Position numbers and translations under genes: made by a program
From: an uncultured Prevotella sp.
Lineage (GTDB): Bacteria > Bacteroidota > Bacteroidia > Bacteroidales > Bacteroidaceae
Length of the DNA: 64,000 nt
Assembly (NCBI GenBank): GCA_946415245.1
Contig: CAMKRS010000004.1
Span: 32,410 to 96,409 of the forward strand
Direction of reading: 5' to 3'
Shown here: positions 17,969 to 27,446 of the stretch, piece by piece
Numbering within the stretch: the stretch's first letter is position 1
How the letters are laid out: each line of letters starts with the position of its first letter
Notes under the pieces: generated by a model
What the model was told of the DNA's origin: nothing
Seen by the model: only the letters and a program-made list of their open reading frames with translations
The model's database searches: none

Positions 17969-19963
17969 CTATAGTTTCACTCCCTTAGTTTTGAGATATT
18001 CCTTACCCAACTGCTTAGCCCGCTCAAAGTTACGGTTCTTTAACTTCTTCTCCTGATCGGGCTTCTGCTTGGTAATAGCAGCAGGTTTCTGGCGGAAACG
18101 AGGCAGTTCTGTCATGTTCCAAGATTTAGTCACATCCCATTTCTCCTTACATTCTATCTCCTGAGGATAATAATAGACCGATTCTGCCTGACGGTCGGCA
18201 GCATAGTCACCTGTATCCCAGATACCATTGCCGTTAGCATCAACAAAGGCACGCATATAGTACTTGCCTGGTGTGAGATACTCAAATCGCGCCGAGCCGT
18301 TCTTCACACGTACTTCTCTCTCAGGTGTGTCTGAACTGCTGAGCAGCTGTACAATAATCGAGGTATCGGCCACCGCCAGACCGCTGACATTGATGATCAG
18401 CAGACTGAACTCATCCGGTCCTTTCACCTTGATACCTTGTTTATTGGCTTTAGAGATGGTGCCATAGATATCGATGAAGGCGGCAGAATCGACCTCAAAG
18501 CTGTATTCCGTTTCCAGACGCCAGTCAACCAACAACTCGTATTGTCGTACAGAATTTTCCATCTGCCGGAACTCACAGGGCGCCTGATACCATACAGAGT
18601 CGATCATCGAATAAAGATGAATCTTCGAAGTGTCGCAAACCTCCAATGGTGTGGGCATCTCAACGGTAATTCGTGAATAGGGAGTAGCCGCAGAAGGCAC
18701 ATTGTATTTCACTTCCAGAGGCTTGACGGGATAGATGGAGTCGTAGGGCTGGTCGTTTTTCTTGCGCTTCTCCTGTTGCTTTTGCCATTTTTCCATCTCC
18801 TTGGCCAGTTCTTTCACACGCTTCTCATGCATAACCTTAGGCAACATCTCCACAGCAGAGTCGGTATAAAGCACCAGATTACCCAATGTATCGGTCATAT
18901 GATAGGTAATATCCATGCGAAGGGTGTCCTGATTGACGAGTGCAGTATCGCGCAACCAATAGTGGATGGTGTCGCATTTCTCGTTGGTCTCTACGACAAA
19001 GGCACTGTCTGAATTGAAGTTTAAGCCCTTGATTTCAGGTACTATCGAGTCTCCATAGGTAAAATACATTGATAGCTTGTTCGGCTCGACACGTTCTGTC
19101 TTCAACAGATAGCGGTCTGTCTGAGGGTGTGTAAACGCCAAAAGCGTGACATCATCGGGCAAGAAATGCGTATAAGGCACTTGTCGCAGCGCATCGATAT
19201 GCAGCGAGTCGCGCCAGATGGTATCTGTACGGGTATCTGGCTTCGACGATGGACTGTATTCCTCATGATTAAAAGCTATCATCTCACCTTTCTGTTTAAA
19301 GCAGAAGTCACCATCCATATCCTGAAGGGCATAGGCACGATAATTGCCAGGCGCCACACCTTTTACCACAAAATGACCTCGACCGTCTGTACGAGAGATA
19401 CGCATCAGTGGTTTCGTGGTAAAAACAGTGTCCGACAAATCATCATAGAGTCCGACGGCAATACCTTTTATAGGCTCCAAGTTACTGGCATCCAACACAT
19501 AACCAGCAATCTCGAAGGTATCAATCTGCTCACCTGTCGAGAAGGTAAAGGTATAGTTACCCAAGGGGTTGCCCTCATTATTATCGGTAATGGCGTCACT
19601 GAAGTCGATGGTATAGGTAGTGTTCTCCTTCAATGTATCCTTCAGTTCCACCACAATCTTCTTGCCGGCACCCTTGATTTCCGGCATCTCCAACTGAGGC
19701 GGCGAGACAATCACTTTCTCACTTGCATTGTCTATTTTGATAAACTCATCGAAATAAATGGTAATCTTTTTCGTATTGACATTGGTAGCCCTGTCTTCTG
19801 GCGTACTACCTACCACCACAGGAGGGTCATCGTCATACCAACCACCATCGGGCTGTCCCATACGGGCACAAGCAATGAAAAGTAAAAAGGTAAAAAGGTA
19901 AAAAGGTAAGAAGAGCTCCTTACCCTTACACCTTCTATTGATTACTTCAAATAGCTTCTTCAT
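17969..19963 (-). CDS. Lipoprotein with N-terminal Ig-like (SbsA-type) domain
   Basis: 664 aa. A signal peptide ends in a lipobox (LLFIACARMG), then a bacterial Ig-like domain (about 45-140: PEDRATNVNTKKITIYFDEFI), further beta domains including a carboxypeptidase-regulatory-like segment (GHFVVKGVAPGNYRAYAL) and a similar one near the C-terminus (YLTPGKYYMRAFVDANGNGIWD), and a basic tail. Probably an outer-membrane-anchored protein common in Bacteroidetes, function unknown. The hydrophobic core of its signal peptide is encoded by a tandem 8-mer repeat (19882-19905). Confidence 0.82.
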   Translation of the reverse strand: MKKLFEVINRRCKGKELFLPFYLFTFLLFIACARMGQPDGGWYDDDPPVVVGSTPEDRATNVNTKKITIYFDEFIKIDNASEKVIVSPPQLEMPEIKGAGKKIVVELKDTLKENTTYTIDFSDAITDNNEGNPLGNYTFTFSTGEQIDTFEIAGYVLDASNLEPIKGIAVGLYDDLSDTVFTTKPLMRISRTDGRGHFVVKGVAPGNYRAYALQDMDGDFCFKQKGEMIAFNHEEYSPSSKPDTRTDTIWRDSLHIDALRQVPYTHFLPDDVTLLAFTHPQTDRYLLKTERVEPNKLSMYFTYGDSIVPEIKGLNFNSDSAFVVETNEKCDTIHYWLRDTALVNQDTLRMDITYHMTDTLGNLVLYTDSAVEMLPKVMHEKRVKELAKEMEKWQKQQEKRKKNDQPYDSIYPVKPLEVKYNVPSAATPYSRITVEMPTPLEVCDTSKIHLYSMIDSVWYQAPCEFRQMENSVRQYELLVDWRLETEYSFEVDSAAFIDIYGTISKANKQGIKVKGPDEFSLLIINVSGLAVADTSIIVQLLSSSDTPEREVRVKNGSARFEYLTPGKYYMRAFVDANGNGIWDTGDYAADRQAESVYYYPQEIECKEKWDVTKSWNMTELPRFRQKPAAITKQKPDQEKKLKNRNFERAKQLGKEYLKTKGVKL
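19882..19905 (-). repeat. Tandem 8-mer encoding a signal-peptide core
   Basis: On the plus strand GTAAAAAG three times in register, plus a partial copy on each side. In the coding direction it reads CTTTTTAC units giving FLPFYLFTFLLF. A related poly(TTTTACC) tract also fills the intergenic gap at about 19964-19997. Confidence 0.8.
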
Positions 19964-19997
19964 ATTTTACCTTTTTACCCTTTTACTTTTTTACCTT

Positions 19998-21491
19998 TTA
20001 CTTGTTCAGCGTCAACAGCTGCTCAATGGTCTCACGGCTATTGCTCAGACGGGGCACTTTGTGCTGACCACCTAGCTTACCACGAAGCTTCAGCCAGTCA
20101 TTGAAGAGATTCGGCCGCGCCTTAATGATCTCAAGATGCTGCAGGGTGATGTTCTTGTAACGCTTAGCCTCGTAATCGGAATTGACCTCCTGCAGGCGTT
20201 GGTCGAGCAAATCGGAGAACTGCTGCAGATCATCGGGCTGCTTGGCAAACTCGATGAGCCACTGGTGACGACATTTCGCATTGGCATCCATGAACACAGG
20301 TGCGGCAGTGTATTCAGACACCTCTGCCCCCGTCTTTTCACAAGCGTAGGCCAATCCCTTCTCAGCATTATCAACGATTAGCTCCTCGCCAAAGGCATTG
20401 ATAAAGTGTTTCGTACGACCAGTAATGATAAACTTATAGGGATTGGTCGAGGTAAACTGGATGGTATCTCCAATTTCATATCGCCACAGTCCGCAGCAGG
20501 TAGAGATAACCATTGCATAGTTCTTGCCTGTCTCTACACCCCAAAGTGGAACGGCATCACCTCCATCCATGGGGATAAACTCATAGAACACATCATAATC
20601 GAGCATGAGCAGCATCGACTTGTCGTTCGGATCATTCTGCAGACCGAAGAACCCTTCACTGGCATTATAGGTCTCCATATAATGCATCTTGGGCGAGGTG
20701 ATAAGTTGCTCATACTGCTTGCGATAGGGAGTAAAGGCCACACCTCCGTGGAAGAACACTTCGATATTCGGCCAAACCTCCTCCAGATGCGTTTTACCCG
20801 ATATCTCCATCATTCTGGTAAGCACGGACAACATCCAAGAAGGAACACCCGAAATGTTCGTCACATTCTTGTTCATCGCCTCGCGAGCTATCTTGTCACG
20901 TTTGATCTCGAAATCAGAAATCAAAGCTGTCTTCTTCTTGGGAATACGCACCAGATTAGCCAGTGGATTGATATTCTCAATAAGGATGGCGCTGAGATCG
21001 CCTACCAACGAGTCTTTCAGATTATAGTTGGGTGCATGGCTGCCGCCAAGAATCAGCGACCGTCCATCGAAAATACGTGATTTAGGATTGTTCTGCAGAT
21101 ACATCGCCACTGCATCAAAACCGCCCTTATAGTGCATCCGTTTCAAACCCTCGCGACTGACGGGAATAAATTTCGACTTGTCATTGGTAGTTCCCGACGA
21201 TTTGGCATACCATTTCACGCGACCAGGCCAGAGGACGTCTGTCTCTCCATGACGCATGCGGTCGATGCTATCCTTCAACTCTTCGTAGGTGTTGATTGGG
21301 ATATTTCTTGTGAAATCGTCATAGCCTTTCATTGTGGCGAAGGCATGATTCCGACCGAATTCCGTTTCTTTTGCCTCAGCAATCAGCCGGCCCAACACTG
21401 CTTCCTGCAATGCCTTTCCCTCGTTCTGATGTTTCTCCAACTCCAGTTGGCGAGACTCAAACACTTTTCTTACTATGCCAGTAATACTCAT
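19998..21491 (-). CDS. GH3 auxin-responsive promoter family protein (acyl-adenylate type)
   Basis: 497 aa matching the GH3 family, which in plants joins amino acids to acyl substrates through an acyl-adenylate; bacterial members are of unknown substrate. Seen: KWYAKSSGTTNDKSKFIP (ATP-binding loop), ETYNASEGFFG and GDTIQFTSTNPYKFIITGRTKHFINAFGEELI, the adenylation C-terminal motif. A ribosome site AAAAAGGA precedes the ATG. First gene of the operon leading to the Ig-like lipoprotein and DUF3108. Confidence 0.9.
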   Translation of the reverse strand: MSITGIVRKVFESRQLELEKHQNEGKALQEAVLGRLIAEAKETEFGRNHAFATMKGYDDFTRNIPINTYEELKDSIDRMRHGETDVLWPGRVKWYAKSSGTTNDKSKFIPVSREGLKRMHYKGGFDAVAMYLQNNPKSRIFDGRSLILGGSHAPNYNLKDSLVGDLSAILIENINPLANLVRIPKKKTALISDFEIKRDKIAREAMNKNVTNISGVPSWMLSVLTRMMEISGKTHLEEVWPNIEVFFHGGVAFTPYRKQYEQLITSPKMHYMETYNASEGFFGLQNDPNDKSMLLMLDYDVFYEFIPMDGGDAVPLWGVETGKNYAMVISTCCGLWRYEIGDTIQFTSTNPYKFIITGRTKHFINAFGEELIVDNAEKGLAYACEKTGAEVSEYTAAPVFMDANAKCRHQWLIEFAKQPDDLQQFSDLLDQRLQEVNSDYEAKRYKNITLQHLEIIKARPNLFNDWLKLRGKLGGQHKVPRLSNSRETIEQLLTLNK

Positions 21492-21513
21492 TCCTTTTTG
21501 CGCAATTCGGCTG

Positions 21514-21521
21514 CAAATTTA
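21514..21521 (-). promoter_or_regulatory. -7 box for the GH3 operon
   Basis: On the minus strand TAAATTTG, 22 nt before the ATG at 21491. No good upstream box found. Confidence 0.45.
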
Positions 21522-21571
21522 CGCAATTCCATTGTAATAGGGGAAAATTTTACGTTTTTTTTATATTATTT

Positions 21572-21603
21572 CTTGGTAGTTTCATCTGTTTTGCTTACTT
21601 TTG
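21572..21603 (+). promoter_or_regulatory. Promoter for the DUF4421 gene and possibly the cobalamin operon
   Basis: CTTG (21572-21575), 20 nt, TACTTTTG (21596-21603). The first gene starts at 21640 and the cobalamin genes follow with short gaps. Confidence 0.5.
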
Positions 21604-21639
21604 TGAACTGAAGTCTGCAACCGATAGAGAGAAGAAATC

Positions 21640-22647
21640 ATGAAGCCCTTCAGACATATCTTGTTTTCAGCCATCCTCCTGGCCTTTGCCAACGAGGCTG
21701 CCGCCCAGACGCTCACTCAATCCGCGCGCAGGGCGAGACTCGATAGTGCCCTCACAGCCCGCTACTACCGCACACCCTACGACACCAACTTTGTAATCAG
21801 GCCCGAGGGTAAGCTCACGTTAAAGCTCAGACTAAACCAGACTGGCAATGACTTCCATGCCAAGGGTACGGTGAACGACGTCTATTCTGAAGCCGATCTC
21901 AAGACCAGCCACAAGACCACCATGAGCATCGGCGCCTCCTATCGTGGCATTTCCGCTGCTGTTGCCATCAATCCTGCCAAGATGAAAGGTTTGTACAAAG
22001 ACTACGAGTTCAACCTCAACTACTATAGCAGTCGGCTGAGTCTTGATTTCAGCTACCAGCGGTCGGAAACACTGGCAGGCGATTTCACAGGCGACAAAGG
22101 CGACTTGCGCCTGGAATCGGGAGAAGCACTGCTGAAAGTATTGAACATAGCGGGCTATTACACCTTCAACCACCGGCGCTTCTCATATCCTGCAGCCTTC
22201 ACACAGAGCTACATCCAGCGCCGCTCGGCAGGCTCATGGCTCGCAGGTATCAGCTATCAGGGCGGTAGCATCAAGACCACCGACGACCTAAAAGCAAGGA
22301 ATCCCAACGCCCCCGATGTCCGTATCTACATCGGACATGTAGGCATCGGCGGCGGCTATGGCTACAACTGGGTACCCAGCAGGAAATGGCTGCTCCATTT
22401 ATCCATACTGCCCACCGTCGTGGTTTACAATCGTAATAATATGACCGTCAATGGCGAGCGCAAGGAGGCGCAACACATGCGTCTTAACATGCTTTTCAAT
22501 GAGCGTGCTGCTGTCGTCTACAACTTCTCACCCCGTTATTTCGCCAGTCTTACCGCCGTGGTCAACAACTCTGTCTTTAAGGATGACAATGTCACAGTCA
22601 ACCAGAACAAATGGCGCGCCCGTGCCTCTTTCGGTATGAGGTTATAA
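21640..22647 (+). CDS. DUF4421-like outer-membrane beta-barrel protein
   Basis: 335 aa with signal peptide ending AAAQ. The repeated alternation of polar and hydrophobic residues (KLTLKLRLNQTG, TTMSIGASYRG, RLSLDFSYQRSE) and a C-terminal aromatic-rich strand ending in GMRL indicate a barrel. The YDTNFVIRPEGKLTLKLRLN start resembles DUF4421. Function unknown. It lies 12 nt upstream of the first cobalamin gene and may share its transcript. Confidence 0.7.
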   Translation: MKPFRHILFSAILLAFANEAAAQTLTQSARRARLDSALTARYYRTPYDTNFVIRPEGKLTLKLRLNQTGNDFHAKGTVNDVYSEADLKTSHKTTMSIGASYRGISAAVAINPAKMKGLYKDYEFNLNYYSSRLSLDFSYQRSETLAGDFTGDKGDLRLESGEALLKVLNIAGYYTFNHRRFSYPAAFTQSYIQRRSAGSWLAGISYQGGSIKTTDDLKARNPNAPDVRIYIGHVGIGGGYGYNWVPSRKWLLHLSILPTVVVYNRNNMTVNGERKEAQHMRLNMLFNERAAVVYNFSPRYFASLTAVVNNSVFKDDNVTVNQNKWRARASFGMRL

Positions 22648-22659
22648 ATTAAAGCAGAT

Positions 22660-24060
22660 ATGGGTAAAATAATCGTTGCAGGCATAGGACCTGGCAGTAA
22701 AGAGGACGTCACTCCTGCTGTGATTGAGGCAGTACGAGAGGCCGATGCCATAGTGGGATATAAATATTATTTCCAGTTCATCGAGGAATATGTAAAGGAC
22801 GGGGGTGATTGTATCGACACAGGCATGAAGAAGGAGCGTGAACGGGCTGAACAGGCGTTCCTTTTAGCAGAACAGGGAAAGACCGTCGTTGTGATTTCTT
22901 CTGGCGATGCAGGACTCTATGGAATGGCGCCACTTATCTATGAGATGAAGATGAAACAATCTTCAGACATCGAGATTGAAGTATTACCAGGTATCTCGGC
23001 TTTTCAGAAAGCAGCCTCATTGCTGGGCGCTCCTATTGGCCATGATGTCTGCTTGATCTCGTTGTCAGACCTGATGACACCTTGGGATGTCATTGAGCGA
23101 CGTATCAAAGCTGCAGCCGTAGGCGATTTCGTCACAGCCATCTATAATCCCAAATCACATGGCCGTTATTGGCAAATCTATCGCTTACAGGAATTGTTCT
23201 TGAAGTATCGTTCTGCCGAAACGCCAGTAGGCTATGTCCGTCAGGCAGGTCGTGAAGAACAGGAAATCAAAGTTACAACGCTAGAGAAGTTCGACCCAGA
23301 AGAGGTGGATATGTTTACGGTTGTTTTGATAGGTAATTCACAATCGTATCTCGCTGACGATAAGTTTATTACACCTCGTGGCTATTATCGTGAAAAGGCA
23401 AGCGATAACACGAAGATTGGTCAAGACATAATGATAGAGTCGTTCCGTACAATCTCTAGCGAGTTAAAACGACAAGACTATTCTTTAGACCATAAATGGG
23501 CTTTGCTACACGCCATCCACACCACAGCTGATTTCGATATGGAGAATATCCTCTATACTGACCCTTGCGCTGTGGAGACCCTATATAATAAGGTGGCGAA
23601 CGGACAACTTAAAACCATCATTACTGATGTAACGATGGTAACCAGCGGCATCCGTAAAGGAGCTCTTCAGCGCTTGGACATCGAGGCCAAATGCTATCTC
23701 TCTGATCCACGAGTTGCAGAATTGGCTACTAAAGAAGGTATCACTCGCACCCAAGCCGGTATCCGCCTAGCTGTTGAGGAACACCCTAATGCTCTCTTTG
23801 CTTTTGGCAATGCCCCTACAGCACTTATGGAACTCTGTGACTTGATTCGCAAGGGCAAGGCTCAACCTACTGGTATCATCGCTGCACCTGTGGGTTTTGT
23901 GCATGTTCGCGAGTCTAAACACATGGTAAAACCTTTCAAGGATATTCCCAAGATTATCGTCGAGGGCAGAAAGGGAGGTTCTAATCTTGCTGCGACACTG
24001 TGTAATGCGATTCTTACTTTCGACGATGCAGCACAACTTAAACCTGGACGAGATTTATGA
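22660..24060 (+). CDS. cobJ-cbiC: Precorrin-3B C17-methyltransferase / precorrin-8X methylmutase fusion
   Basis: 466 aa. Residues 1-240 are a tetrapyrrole methyltransferase (GIGPGSKEDVTPA; SSGDAGLYGM; VLPGISAFQ), the CobJ/CbiH ring-contraction enzyme. Residues about 255-466 match CbiC/CobH (IHTTADFDMENILY; DVTMVTSGIRKG; FGNAPTALMEL), which migrates the C11 methyl group. It starts the corrin ring operon and overlaps the next gene by 4 nt. Confidence 0.93.
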   Translation: MGKIIVAGIGPGSKEDVTPAVIEAVREADAIVGYKYYFQFIEEYVKDGGDCIDTGMKKERERAEQAFLLAEQGKTVVVISSGDAGLYGMAPLIYEMKMKQSSDIEIEVLPGISAFQKAASLLGAPIGHDVCLISLSDLMTPWDVIERRIKAAAVGDFVTAIYNPKSHGRYWQIYRLQELFLKYRSAETPVGYVRQAGREEQEIKVTTLEKFDPEEVDMFTVVLIGNSQSYLADDKFITPRGYYREKASDNTKIGQDIMIESFRTISSELKRQDYSLDHKWALLHAIHTTADFDMENILYTDPCAVETLYNKVANGQLKTIITDVTMVTSGIRKGALQRLDIEAKCYLSDPRVAELATKEGITRTQAGIRLAVEEHPNALFAFGNAPTALMELCDLIRKGKAQPTGIIAAPVGFVHVRESKHMVKPFKDIPKIIVEGRKGGSNLAATLCNAILTFDDAAQLKPGRDL

Positions 24061-25286
24061 AGTTCATCGTCATCGGAATAACAGACAATCCAAAGCCTTT
24101 CTTCACGCCAGAAGTGCTAGAGATTATCAGACAGGGAAAGGTCTTCTCTGGTGGCAAGCGTCACCATGAGATTGTTGCACCCTTCCTACCCGCTGACGCC
24201 CAGTGGATTGACATCACCGTTCCCCTCGATGCCGTCTTCGAGCAATACTATTCACTCTTCACTAATCACTATTCACTACCAATCATCGTCTTCGCAAGCG
24301 GCGACCCCCTCTTCTTCGGCTTTGCCAATACCATCAAGCGCAAGTTACCCGAGGCCGACATCGTGGTTTATCCCACCTTCAACTCCCTACAGTTGCTGGC
24401 CCATCGCCTCGTGATGCCTTATCACGATATGCGGATTGTCTCTCTTACAGGTCGTCCTTGGTCAGAGTTCGACAAAGCACTCATCGAAAGAACTCCGAAG
24501 ATAGGCATCCTCACAGATCGCGAACATACGCCATCTGCCATCGCCCAGCGCATGCTCGACTATGGCTACGATTCCTACCAGATGTCAGTTGGAGAGCATT
24601 TAGGAAATCCATCTTTGGAAAAAGTCACTACCCTCTCCCTCGAAGAAGCCACCCATCGTGACTTCTCCATGCCCAACTGCGTGATTATCTATTCTCTTAC
24701 CTCTTACCTCTCACCTCTCACCTCTAAATATGGAATACCCGATGCAGACTTCGCCCTGCTCGATGGTCGCGAGAAGATGATTACTAAAATGCCCATTCGT
24801 CTGCTCACACTTCAGGCCCTCGAACTACCCAAGCATCATGTTTTTTGGGACATTGGCTTCTGTACAGGTAGCGTATCGATAGAGGCTCGCCTGCAATTCC
24901 CTCATCTAACAATCTGCGCTTTCGAAATCCGTCCTGAATGCGAGGCTATCATTAATGAAAACGCCCGTCGCTTCGGAACTCCAGGCATTGATATCCACAT
25001 TGGCGATTTTCTCGAAACTGACATTTCCACACTCCCACGTCCTGATGCCGTTTTCATCGGAGGACACGGAGGACGTCTCAAGGAAATCATTGCGAAGGTC
25101 CTGACGGTCTTGTCAGAAGGTGGCGTCATCGTCTTCAACAGCGTCACTTCTCCAAAAGTTCCTATCGACAGTCGCCAACTATGGAACGAAGCCTGTCAGG
25201 AATTTGGCTTGCAACAAGAGCCGCCCTTACATATTCAACTCAACGATTATAACCCAATAGAAATACTTAAAATCCAAAAATATTGA
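24057..25286 (+). CDS. cbiET: Precorrin-6Y C5,15-methyltransferase (decarboxylating), CbiE-CbiT
   Basis: 409 aa. The N-terminal half is CbiE (FASGDPLFFGFA motif), the C-terminal half CbiT, a SAM methyltransferase (FWDIGFCTGSVSIEA; VFIGGHGGRLKEII). It methylates C5 and C15 and removes the acetate side chain at C12. Two tandem heptamer inserts are present: one at residues 64-73, encoding YYSLFTNHYSL just before the active strand, and one at 212-224 in the interdomain linker (SLTSYLSPLTS). Confidence 0.92.
   Translation: MKFIVIGITDNPKPFFTPEVLEIIRQGKVFSGGKRHHEIVAPFLPADAQWIDITVPLDAVFEQYYSLFTNHYSLPIIVFASGDPLFFGFANTIKRKLPEADIVVYPTFNSLQLLAHRLVMPYHDMRIVSLTGRPWSEFDKALIERTPKIGILTDREHTPSAIAQRMLDYGYDSYQMSVGEHLGNPSLEKVTTLSLEEATHRDFSMPNCVIIYSLTSYLSPLTSKYGIPDADFALLDGREKMITKMPIRLLTLQALELPKHHVFWDIGFCTGSVSIEARLQFPHLTICAFEIRPECEAIINENARRFGTPGIDIHIGDFLETDISTLPRPDAVFIGGHGGRLKEIIAKVLTVLSEGGVIVFNSVTSPKVPIDSRQLWNEACQEFGLQQEPPLHIQLNDYNPIEILKIQKY
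24248..24275 (+). repeat. Degenerate CTATTCA x4 heptamer insert in cbiE
   Basis: CTATTCA, CTCTTCA, CTAATCA, CTATTCA in register, in frame with the gene. Same unit as the symporter insert at 4458. Confidence 0.85.
24694..24728 (+). repeat. CTCT(T/C)AC heptamer insert in the cbiE-cbiT linker
   Basis: CTCTTAC twice, CTCTCAC twice, then a terminal CTCTAAA. The same units and the same terminal CTCTAAA recur in cbiD at 28592-28626. Confidence 0.9.
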
Positions 25287-25289
25287 AGT

Positions 25290-25565
25290 ATGAAAACAAA
25301 ACATGTACAATATGAAACTCATGGCACTTGCTCGAAACTGATCGATGTAACTGCCGACGAGAACAATGTGATTCAGCAGGTGTTTTTCCTTGGAGGATGC
25401 AACGGTAACCTTCAGGGTGTTAGCCAATTAGTACGCGGTCAGCATATCGACGATGTTATCAAACGTCTTGACGGCATCCGCTGCGGCACAAAAGGCACTT
25501 CCTGTCCAGACCAGCTCTGCAGAGCCCTTGAGCAGTTAAAACAGGCCCCGCTTGAAGACAAATAA
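25290..25565 (+). CDS. TSCPD-domain small protein (TIGR03905-like)
   Basis: 91 aa, with cysteines in VFFLGGCNGN and a C-terminal GTSCPDQLC motif that defines TSCPD domains. TSCPD modules also sit at the ends of B12-dependent ribonucleotide reductases, and stand-alone copies are of unknown role. It sits inside the cobalamin operon, 3 nt after cbiET and 12 nt before cbiG-cobM, so a link to cobalamin or radical chemistry is reasonable but inferred. Confidence 0.85.
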   Translation: MKTKHVQYETHGTCSKLIDVTADENNVIQQVFFLGGCNGNLQGVSQLVRGQHIDDVIKRLDGIRCGTKGTSCPDQLCRALEQLKQAPLEDK

Positions 25566-25577
25566 AAGCGGGTGAAT

Positions 25578-27446
25578 ATGAGGGTTGCGATTATACAGAT
25601 AAGCGAAGAGGGCAAGCATATTGCAAGTTTGCTGCTGAGTCAGATATTTGCCCAGAAAGATGAGGGTGAAATGAAGGAGCTGCGAGAGCAGAGCCAAGTT
25701 CAATTGAGCTCTGCCGAGTCGCGACTGAATTCGAACGAAGTTCAAATTATTAGCAGAGCAAATGTTGGCAAGCGATGGAAAGATTTCGATGCGTTTGTGT
25801 TCATCGGAGCGATGGGGATTTGCGTGAGGACGATCGCCCCTTATATCAAGGATAAGCACAAAGATCCTGCTGTGGTATGTGTCGACAGTATGGGACTGAA
25901 TGCAATCTCTGTGCTCAGCGGACATATAGGCGGTGCCAACAATCTGACGCGAGATATTGCTGCAATGATTGGCGCCCGTGAGGTCATCACTACCCAGAGC
26001 GACAATGCCGGACTATGGGCACTCGATACTTTAGCAGAACGATTCAACTGGGCCATCGCCAGCGACGACGATATGAATGAGTGTATCTATGCTTTCGTCA
26101 ATCGCGAACCTACAGCCTTACTAATGGAAATCTGCGATGAGGGTACGGACTATCTGGAGAAGACATTGCCTGAGCATGTGACAGTTGTAAAAAGCCTCGA
26201 AGAGGTAGATTCCAAGAAATTTAAGCTGGTCATCCTGGTAACGCCCTACAACCTATGTGCACCATACGGTGTACTCGAGCTGCATTTCGTGCCGATGATA
26301 GCAGCATTGGGCTTTGGACTCGCCCATCATCCTGATGACTACGAGGACATCTACGACGAAATTGACGAGGCCATGAGTCAGATAGGTGTATTGCCTTGCT
26401 ACAAACGCTATTGCACCATCGATGTGAAACAGGATGAAGATTTTTGTGCAATGCTCGTCGATGATTTAGGAGAAGAGCTGGTGTTCTACACAGCAGAGGA
26501 ACTCGCCAAGGTTGAGGTGCCCAATCCCAGCAAGACCGTTCAGAATCATGTGGGTACACCCAGTGTCTGTGAGGCTGCTGCCATCTTGGGCTCGAATCAT
26601 GGAAAGCTGATCGTTCCAAAAGTAAAAGGTAGGAACTGGACGGCTGCCCTCGCCATTGACTACAAATACTTACGGGAAAATAAAGGCCATATTGAAATCG
26701 TTGGTGCAGGACCTGGCGATCCTGATCTGGTAAGTGTCCGGGGACGGAAGATGCTGGAGAAGGCTGACCTTATATTATATGCAGGATCATTGGTGCCTAA
26801 GGCTTTGACGGAGTGCCATAAGTCTGGCGCTGTGGTTCGTTCGTCTGCTGATATGAATCTCGAAGAGCAATGTACCTTGATGAAGGAACACTACGACAAG
26901 GGTCATTTCATCGTTCGTCTGCATACAGGCGATCCTTGTATCTTTGGGGCTATTCAGGAGCAGATGGCGTTCTTCGATGAGCATCAGATGGACTATCATA
27001 TCACACCAGGCATCTCGTCTTTCCTCGCAGCAGCAGCAGAGTTGAGGAGCCAGTTTACGATTCCCGAGCGCACGCAGACCATCATTCTGACGCGTGGTGA
27101 AGGGCGTACACCGATGCCAGAGAAAGAACAGTTGCATCTTTTGGCCAAGAGTCAGAGCACGATGTGCATCTTCCTCTCTGCTGCGATCGTCGATGATGTG
27201 CAAAAGGAGCTCTTACAGGAATATCCAGAAGATACGCCCGTTGCTGCCTGTTATCATCTCACGTGGCCAGATCAGAAGATCTATCGAGGCGTATTGAAAG
27301 ACCTTGCGAAGATAGTCCATGACAACAAACTCACCCTCACCACGATGCTCGTTGTTGGTGAGGCGATTGATAATCGTCAGGGACTTTCAGAACTCTATTC
27401 CAAGTATTTCACCCACCTGTTTAGAAAAGGGGAAGAGCCATCATGA
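25578..27446 (+). CDS. cbiG-cobM: CbiG / precorrin-4 C11-methyltransferase (CobM/CbiF) fusion
   Basis: 622 aa from the ATG at 25578 (the track start at 25572 is a GTG). Residues 1-350 are CbiG, which opens the ring lactone in the anaerobic pathway (FIGAMGICVRTIAPY; VLSGHIGGANNLTR). Residues about 372-622 are CobM/CbiF (EIVGAGPGDPDLVSV; HTGDPCIFGA). The presence of CbiG supports the anaerobic (early cobalt) route. Confidence 0.92.
   Translation: MRVAIIQISEEGKHIASLLLSQIFAQKDEGEMKELREQSQVQLSSAESRLNSNEVQIISRANVGKRWKDFDAFVFIGAMGICVRTIAPYIKDKHKDPAVVCVDSMGLNAISVLSGHIGGANNLTRDIAAMIGAREVITTQSDNAGLWALDTLAERFNWAIASDDDMNECIYAFVNREPTALLMEICDEGTDYLEKTLPEHVTVVKSLEEVDSKKFKLVILVTPYNLCAPYGVLELHFVPMIAALGFGLAHHPDDYEDIYDEIDEAMSQIGVLPCYKRYCTIDVKQDEDFCAMLVDDLGEELVFYTAEELAKVEVPNPSKTVQNHVGTPSVCEAAAILGSNHGKLIVPKVKGRNWTAALAIDYKYLRENKGHIEIVGAGPGDPDLVSVRGRKMLEKADLILYAGSLVPKALTECHKSGAVVRSSADMNLEEQCTLMKEHYDKGHFIVRLHTGDPCIFGAIQEQMAFFDEHQMDYHITPGISSFLAAAAELRSQFTIPERTQTIILTRGEGRTPMPEKEQLHLLAKSQSTMCIFLSAAIVDDVQKELLQEYPEDTPVAACYHLTWPDQKIYRGVLKDLAKIVHDNKLTLTTMLVVGEAIDNRQGLSELYSKYFTHLFRKGEEPS

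Noticed and set aside
19998-21491. Plant-like GH3 protein as a sign of horizontal transfer from plants
   Set aside because: GH3-family proteins are widespread in Bacteroidetes; nothing in base use or context suggests recent transfer.
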